Source: Paracentrotus lividus (lineage: Eukaryota; Echinodermata; Echinoidea; Camarodonta; Echinidae). From it: a DNA stretch of 64,000 nucleotides. Below, piece after piece: positions 57,964 to 64,000 of the stretch (its first letter is position 1; every line of letters starts with the position of its first letter). A model generated the notes under the pieces. It did no database searches. It saw only the letters and a list, made by a program, of their open reading frames with translations, and had not been told where the DNA came from. The translations under genes and the position numbers were made by a program. The stretch spans positions 138,125-202,124 of the forward strand of contig CALNVZ010001960.1 of NCBI GenBank assembly GCA_940671915.1. The letters run 5' to 3'.

Positions 57964-58330
57964 TCCAATGCCATTTGGTCAAATAGCCACTTGGTCCAAT
58001 AGCCATTTGGTCCAATTGCCATTTGGTCCAATAGCCACTTGGTCCAATAGCCATTTAGTCTAAGTTTATTTATTTATTTTTTTATTACCGGGGGGGGGGG
58101 GGCGGGCCCCAGCGCCTCTTGGATCCGCGCCAACCCCCACAGTAACGGTTATTGGACCAAATGGGCATTGGACTAAATGGGCATTGGACCAAATGGCTAT
58201 TGGACCAAATGGCTATTGGACCAACTGGCAATTGAACCAAATGGCTATTAGACCAACTGGCAATTGGACCAAATGGCATTGGACCGACTGGCATTAGACG
58301 ACATGGCTATTGGACGAAATGGCATTGGAC
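57964..58330. repeat. Inverted arrays of (CCAATAGCCATTTGGT)n
   Basis: Plus-orientation units at 57964-58061 and mirror units ATTGGACCAAATGGC at 58146-58330, about 15-17 bp each, around an ~85 bp spacer with a poly-G run. Confidence 0.9.
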
Positions 58331-58334
58331 GTAG

Positions 58335-59060
58335 TGACAAGGTATCTAATAGAAGTTATTGTCATGGAATCAATAATTGTGTGCATTATCTTTTTCTTAT
58401 TTATTTATTTTTCTGTGTTGTTTTGTTTTGTTAAGTTTTCTCCCTTCTTCTCTCTGTTACGTGGATTTATAAATGCTGTTAAGACTTATTAACAGTGAGT
58501 GGGTGTGGGGACACTAGTAGAGATAAAACTGTAACCCCTCCCCATTCCCTTTATTCTCGTTCTCTCACAGTTCATAGTTTCTCCGACGCTCTTCTCTTAC
58601 GCTTTCTTTAATTTCTCTTTTTAATTGTTAGTTGAAAGATGATTTCTTAATTACACAATTTATTTTTCTAATTAATTGCCATGACTAATTAATTATACTC
58701 TATATATTACTGAACTCTGCCAATCAGATGAACCGTTGAGGTAATAAAAAGCGAGGTCACATTTCTTTACTAAAAGACCTCATTACCTATTACTAATTAT
58801 TGTAAACAATCATATTTCAATTAAAAAACAAAGCATGGGTCATTTTACATCATAATTATCAGGTTTCTCTTTTCAAATAGGAGAAAGTATGATTAGGACT
58901 TATTGAAATATATTTACCATGATCTAAATATACTTAGTCTTATAATGATTCATTCTCTCTGTTAAGTAATCAATGCACTGAAACTGAAACGCAATAACGA
59001 TTTGTATCTTTGAGGCTTACAGTTTATACTTTCTCGTTCATACATGACTATTCACTATAA
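58335..59060. other. Intergenic stretch upstream of the Ig receptor gene
   Basis: AT-rich, with TTAATTAATT-type runs. No repeats or frames recognised; it could hold the gene's regulatory region. Confidence 0.4.
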
Positions 59061-59068
59061 TATACATG

Positions 59069-59076
59069 TATAAATA
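59069..59076 (+). promoter_or_regulatory. Possible TATA box for the Ig receptor gene
   Basis: TATAAATA about 230 bp before the chosen ATG. A start site near 59100 would give a ~200 bp 5' UTR. The competing reading is that ttttcaacag ending at 59168 is an acceptor for an upstream non-coding exon. Confidence 0.3.
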
Positions 59077-59300
59077 GATTGTCATAAGGACGCGCTATAT
59101 GTGGTGTTGTATCTGCAATGTTTTATCATCTTCTTCTTTCAATTTAATTGAAAATTTGTTTTCAACAGTTCCAGAGTTCATTATTCACATTTTCACTTTC
59201 CATTTCATTTGAAAATTGTCGATGCTCAATTGAAGACAAACATAATATATGGCGTAACTTCTTCTCTGAAGAAAATCTAGCTGATCTGGTACAAGACACC

Positions 59301-59910
59301 ATGTCTATTCCGGGGTCAATAAAATACACTATTCTCACCTTATTGTTAGTTATGTTTCCAACGGACATGGTGTCAGAGACTTTTGAAGGGATAAACATTG
59401 TCTTGAGCCCCGCAAGAGCTGTCATTTCTGACCAAGACGACGTAACTCTTGTCTGTACCGTCAGTAATGTTGACACTCATCGGTATACGATAAATTGGAC
59501 ACACTCTCCCAAGAGCACCCACAATCCTTTGCGAAGCAACCAAACGTCCACTGCGGACATCGAATCTCGGACACTCACTTCATCACTTACTCTATCGAAC
59601 CCTGGCACAAATTTCGTCGTTGGTTTGTATTTTTGCGAAGTACGCTACACAGGTCGAGGATTAAGAACTCTGGTGAATTTCGCAGAGTCCTTGGTTTTCC
59701 AGAACTCACAACTTGAAAGGAAGTCGGAGTGCACCAGGTCTGATGATGAACATAATCAAAGGAATGTGGTTTACCTGACTGAGGGAAACCCACCTCTGGC
59801 GATCTCTTGCAATGTGGCACGAGATCCGATCGTTCCAGAGTTGAGATGGGAGGCCCTAGCTGACGGTAAAGTGATCAATACCGACCTCGATTTTGGACGT
59901 CATGATCATG
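59301..59910 (+). CDS. Ig receptor gene, exon 1
   Basis: Signal peptide, Ig domain 1 and the first half of domain 2. It ends CAT GAT CAT G with donor gtaagt. The frame stays open upstream of 59301, but the first in-frame ATG with a following signal peptide is at 59301. Confidence 0.82.
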
Positions 59911-61753
59911 GTAAGTATGTTCATCATCCCAACGTGACATGTTTTTAAACTTGTCTGCAAGGCTTTGAAACACAGAGTTTATGGAATTTCACTGTAATTT
60001 TCAAGATACAAATTTCGAATAGCTTACCTAAAGTTATCAGAATAAAATCTTTTATTCTGTTTGTTTAAAGACAAATTCCAATGCCTATTATACATTTATT
60101 TAACAGGATTGATGAATTCATAATTATAAAAGCATGAAAAGCAGGACAAGATATATGTTTCTTAATAAGTAATATACGTCCGGTTGATTTTGGTCATTAT
60201 TATTATAAAAAATTATTATTATTATTATTTAGTGTTGTCTTTATGTGTTTTTTCTTACAGGACCTGGTTCAAGTCGTAGCATAAACTCCTCTCTGACATA
60301 TAACCCGAAGTTAGATGGTCTCATTCTATACTGTAAAGCAACGACATACGAGGAATCTATCGTTGCAGAACCCTGCATCATTGGTCTTATCAAGGTCGTT
60401 CAACCACCGAGGGTAGCACCAAGAAACACCAGCATCAGATTTGGTCTGGTCAATGAAGTCGAATTCTGGTGCGATGTCCAAAGTATCGATCCGCAATCTT
60501 GCTCTTTTGATTGGTCGTGTCATCCGATTTTTCCTGGATGCCATGGTAACAAGAATGCCATCTTCCTTGGTTTGAACGAGTCGATGACGTCAGGGGTTGA
60601 GACAAACGTCACATGTCACGTGCGATGCATTCAAGCTGACATAGATAAACAGGCCTTTGCGACGTTAGCAATCGAAAGGCAATTCTCAATATCTAAATCG
60701 GAAAATCATCAGAGGATATTTAGTTCATCTGACAATTCCGAAACTGAATTAGTTCTTGCATCACAATCTTTAAATTCTAGTTCAGGGGTTGATGACTTTC
60801 TCACATGTTCTTTGAGCTTGTTGGCATCAAATTATGATGTAATTTTTACTTGGTACATCGATGGTAAGTGGGTGATATCAAACAGTGGTCAAGGAAGCCA
60901 TCAGCAAATACAGTCTACGTATCGCATCAGTTCCTCATTCGATGTCGTAGCATGCGATGTTAATTTAGAAGACCGTATCGCTCGAGTGTGGAGTACTTTC
61001 GCGGACCTCTTTAATAAATCATTAGAAACGCATTTCAATTATACCACCCATTATCCATGGTATCCGAACAATGCTTCTGTGACACAACGATTCCCTAACA
61101 TATCGAATGATGAAGCAGTCTTTTGGGAACTTTCTGTCACTACGAAGCAGTTGATAGGTCTCGTCAGCATCTGCAGTTCAGTAGCCGCATTGGTCTTTCT
61201 TTGGGTTGTTTTGAGTACCCTGAAAGGAAGCGTATATCGGGAACAAAATAAGCCATCTAGAATCAAAACCTTCCGTGCAAGATTTCAACCCGAATTAAAG
61301 GATACCCATGGAAACATAACCATAAACAACGAAGAACAGAAAGATATCTTTGATGATTACACCTATCCAAGTTTCCAGCGAAAGAAGTCTAACATTGCAA
61401 AGAGTAGTCAGAACGAAAAACCTGATGTCCCAAGTGGTTCGGGAAGTAGTGATGACATTGAGGGAAAATATGAAGAGTTCCCCGAGGACTCCTACTTCTA
61501 CCCAGAATGGCAGCAAAATCACCTTACCTCCATATATCAAAGGTCCATCTGTCAACCCCGTGACTTTCAGAGGCATACTTCACCATCGTCATCCTCATCA
61601 TCGCACTCATCTTCCATCTCACCGATTATCCACGAATACCATTCCACTTCTGATGTCCCCACCACCTGTCCGTCTGATCTGGTAGCGGGTCATCGATTCA
61701 CTTCACAGGATTCAGACCAATTTTATCATTTGTACCATGAATACCTTGCTTGA
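59301..61753 (+). CDS. Type I membrane protein with about four Ig-like domains and a Tyr/Ser-rich tail
   Basis: Exons 59301-59910 and 60261-61753 (donor gtaagt, acceptor tttcttacag, phase 1), 700 residues. The ATG at 59301 (gacaccATGt) precedes a signal peptide (YTILTLLLVMFPTDMVS). Domain 1 has the Ig pattern C52 (VTLVCTVS), W66 (INWTHS), C112 (GLYFCEV). Domain 2 (LAISCNV ... LRWEAL ... LILYCKA) spans the intron. Domain 3 (EVEFWCDV ... FDWSCH ... NVTCHVRC) and domain 4 (FLTCSLSL ... FTWYIDGKW ... DVVACDV) follow. Many NxS/T sites lie in the ectodomain. A transmembrane helix (LIGLVSICSSVAALVFLWVV) starts near residue 501. The ~176-residue tail has several tyrosines (YPSF and YEEF fit YxxPhi sorting signals) and a serine run; I see no canonical ITIM. 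Likely cell-surface recognition or adhesion. No named orthologue recognised. Confidence 0.85.
60261..61753 (+). CDS. Ig receptor gene, exon 2 (terminal)
   Basis: Starts after tttttcttacag with GA CCT GGT, completing the glycine codon split at 59910. One long exon covers the rest of domain 2, domains 3 and 4, the membrane helix and the entire tail, to the TGA at 61751-61753 after YHEYLA. Confidence 0.87.
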
Positions 61754-63118
61754 ATGGGCTACCTTATAAACTTGTTTTGTGTTTTGTATGTGATTCACTA
61801 AGATTTAAAATCATTCCCAACTGTGGAGCTATGGAACTATAACATGGGGTATTGATCCTACAATTGATTTTATCCCAGTTAGGATTGATTTTAGTTGTTA
61901 GTGAATAACCCCCAGGTCTTCTGTGCATGGGATATGTCTTATGCGTCCCCTTTAAAACCTTCAGGCTGACTCAGGTTGCATGATTTGATGAAACACATCC
62001 ATTTAACAGCCCGACTAATAAAACGAGAAAATGACAGGGATATATGAAACATTTGAGAAAACAACTGCATGTACTCTGAGGGACTCATTCGTGGTTGCTT
62101 TACGGCCAACACCGTCGACCGAAAAGAACATTTCTTCAACATTATGTTATTTTAGTGCTTAGCTAGGCGACACGATAATACTTTAAAGGGAATTATTGTT
62201 TAAAAAACAAACAAACGAAACAAAACACCTCCATTTATATGCCCATTGAATAGAACAGACTGCAAACGTCTTTGCCCGTTTACAATTCATATGATACAGG
62301 GTTAAGTATGCACTTTACGTGTTTCCTAATCATTCCCACAGACAGCGATAGAAGTCTTAATGAGTGTTATCTCTAAACTCCAAACCTTTTCGGATGCTAC
62401 TTGTGCTTTTTCCTCTTCCCTTGTTTGAGAATTGACCGGGCTTCGATAGCAATAAAATATTGTTCTCAGGAAATTATAAATGTGTACAGAAAATAGTTAA
62501 CAACATTAAATGGTAATTTATGACATATTCTGCAGAAATGATTTTAAGCTTTGTTGAAATATCAACAATGAGTGTACGTATATTGTTGTTATACTATGTT
62601 TTAGACGGAAACCAATGAATAAAATAAAAACAGGATCTGTTTTTCTTCAAGAATATCCAAAATGGCTCATGTTGACATGGGTCCCCACTATTTCACGACA
62701 AAGAAATGCTTCAAATTAGGTAGTAAAATTATTTGATTTATTTTATAATACATGGCAACCGGAATTTCTTGATGTTTCACTTTAAAACCTGAAATCGTCA
62801 ACACAACTGATGTGAAACACTTTGAGGGGGAAATAAGAGGATTGTATTGTCTTAAATAGATAAAATACTTTCAAGTGTTAGGTTTCAGTAAGTTTCGATA
62901 ATGTATCGCCTTTAATGTTCTTGGAAATTCGTTCAAAATACTCCATAATTATTGTCATGCATACTGAGTGACATTATCTCTTCAAGTATTATACAGATAT
63001 TGACTGATGGGGTGTGTAATATAACATTCTTTGGACCGCCGGATTTATATTTTCCCCGAGGGGTTATATTTTCCCGAAGCGCGAAGCGCTGAGGGAAATA
63101 TGACCACGACGGAAAATA
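61754..63118 (+). other. 3' UTR of the Ig receptor gene and following intergenic DNA
   Basis: Non-coding to the AATAAA at 62618, then intergenic. A hairpin with arms GGTTATATTTTCCC and GGGAAATATGACC around GAAGCGCGAAGCGC lies at about 63062-63105. Confidence 0.45.
62618..62623 (+). terminator. Candidate polyadenylation signal for the Ig receptor gene
   Basis: AATAAA followed by ATAAAAAC, about 865 bp after the stop. An earlier AATAAA near 62450 is an alternative. Confidence 0.4.
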
Positions 63119-63954
63119 GGGGAGACCGGGGATGGAAGTTACAAAATTCACATTTTGGGCTAGATAATTCTAATGAAAGAAACTCACGCACTCCATCTTG
63201 GGTCTGTAGTTAACCTATTATATTTGCTAAAACCTGAGGCATATAAAACTTGAAAACATGTAAACACTAATTAACTATAACTTAATTAATGAAGACATTT
63301 TTTGTAGCAACCTAGCAACCTACCCCGTGTACGGGGTAACTTGTTACACCATACGGGGTAAATTGTTACAATATGTAAACATACGGGGTAAGTTGACAAT
63401 GTGTAAATCTCTTATACCATACTTTTGTTTCAACTTTCCAGTTTCTTGGTATCGTTAACAGTAGATCAAGTAGAGCTCTAGAACAGGCAAAAGTAATAAT
63501 AGAAACCTAAACATATTAACACCTTAAAATTGAGACAAAATGTAGTTTTACATATGTAATGTAATTGGGGAAAGTTGTTACATCGACATGGGGTGATTTT
63601 ACACACGAAATCAACTGTACCACAGCCATTAGGCAGAATTACAGGGCATGGCTAGGGGGTATATTAGTGACATACATGTACTATATTTACAATACCAGAC
63701 TATCATCATGTGCCTTCAGTTGTAAGAGCTATTACAAATTTAATCTTTTGTCAAAAATTTACTTTGAACTGTAGAAAATGTTTTTTGTTGATTAACTTTT
63801 TAATAAAACAACGGAGGAACCTCACGACCGGCAGTTCATCTCAGCTATGTGTAGGCTGTATATAGATGCCAGTTAGAACATCCTCTCTTGTTCCAGCTTA
63901 GCACCCTGAGAACTGTAACAACTGACCCGTGTAACTTCCATCCCCGGTCTCCCC
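63119..63954. mobile_element. GGGGAGAC-family TIR element, copy with a GGGGTAACTTGTTACA phrase
   Basis: TA|GGGGAGACCGGGGATGGAAG ... CTTCCATCCCCGGTCTCCCC|TA. ACGGGGTAA(C/A)TTGTTACA and the variant ACGGGGTAAGTTGACAATG cluster at 63333-63400. Confidence 0.88.
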
Positions 63955-64000
63955 TATAAAAAAGCCCCAAAAATTGTTTCCCCCCCCCATTTTTTTTTTT

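Overview
The window is eukaryotic nuclear DNA: introns with GT/AG borders, AT-rich intergenic sequence, one 100-base assembly gap (2323-2422), and a very high load of transposon remnants. The protein families (an NXPE/PC-esterase, a membrane-anchored retinol-dehydrogenase-type SDR and a multi-Ig membrane receptor), a tRNA-derived SINE, and foldback elements built from 13-17 bp units suggest a marine invertebrate deuterostome. An echinoderm is my best guess. That assignment is inference.

Three multi-exon genes are supported. (1) A four-coding-exon NXPE-family gene on the minus strand (22736-38017). Its signal-anchor exon is separated from the rest by a ~10.8 kb intron packed with foldback DNA. 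(2) A retinol-dehydrogenase-like SDR gene on the minus strand (47961-56189), five recognised coding exons. (3) A two-coding-exon plus-strand gene (59301-61753) for a 700-residue type I membrane protein with about four Ig-like domains and a tyrosine-rich tail. A fourth locus (19966-22544, plus strand) is a near-identical second copy of the SDR last exon, split by a 2,368 bp transposon. The intact SDR exon preserves the empty site, which proves the insertion and its 3 bp target duplication.

Layout: 0-4.4 kb, repeat fragments and a broken LINE reverse transcriptase; 4.4-6.3 kb, three nested DNA elements; 6.3-10.5 kb, diverged tandem repeats, a SINE and a TTAA-flanked MITE; 10.5-19.6 kb, mostly non-coding with a LINE endonuclease relic, a 737 bp MITE and a satellite-like array; 19.6-22.5 kb, the broken SDR copy; 22.7-38.0 kb, the NXPE gene; 38.5-47 kb, short-unit inverted arrays, hairpin elements and inverted repeats; 48-56 kb, the SDR gene; 56.7-58.3 kb, TIR and foldback elements; 59-62.6 kb, the Ig receptor; 63.1-64 kb, another TIR element.

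The genes do not form a recognisable pathway. What stands out is the mobile-element biology: several families with clear TIRs and target duplications, repeated nesting, and two structural classes worth following up. These are TA-flanked elements that share a GGGGAGACYGGG-type terminus but each carry their own repeated internal phrase, and foldback elements whose arms are tandem arrays of 13-17 bp units. All calls were made by eye, without searches.
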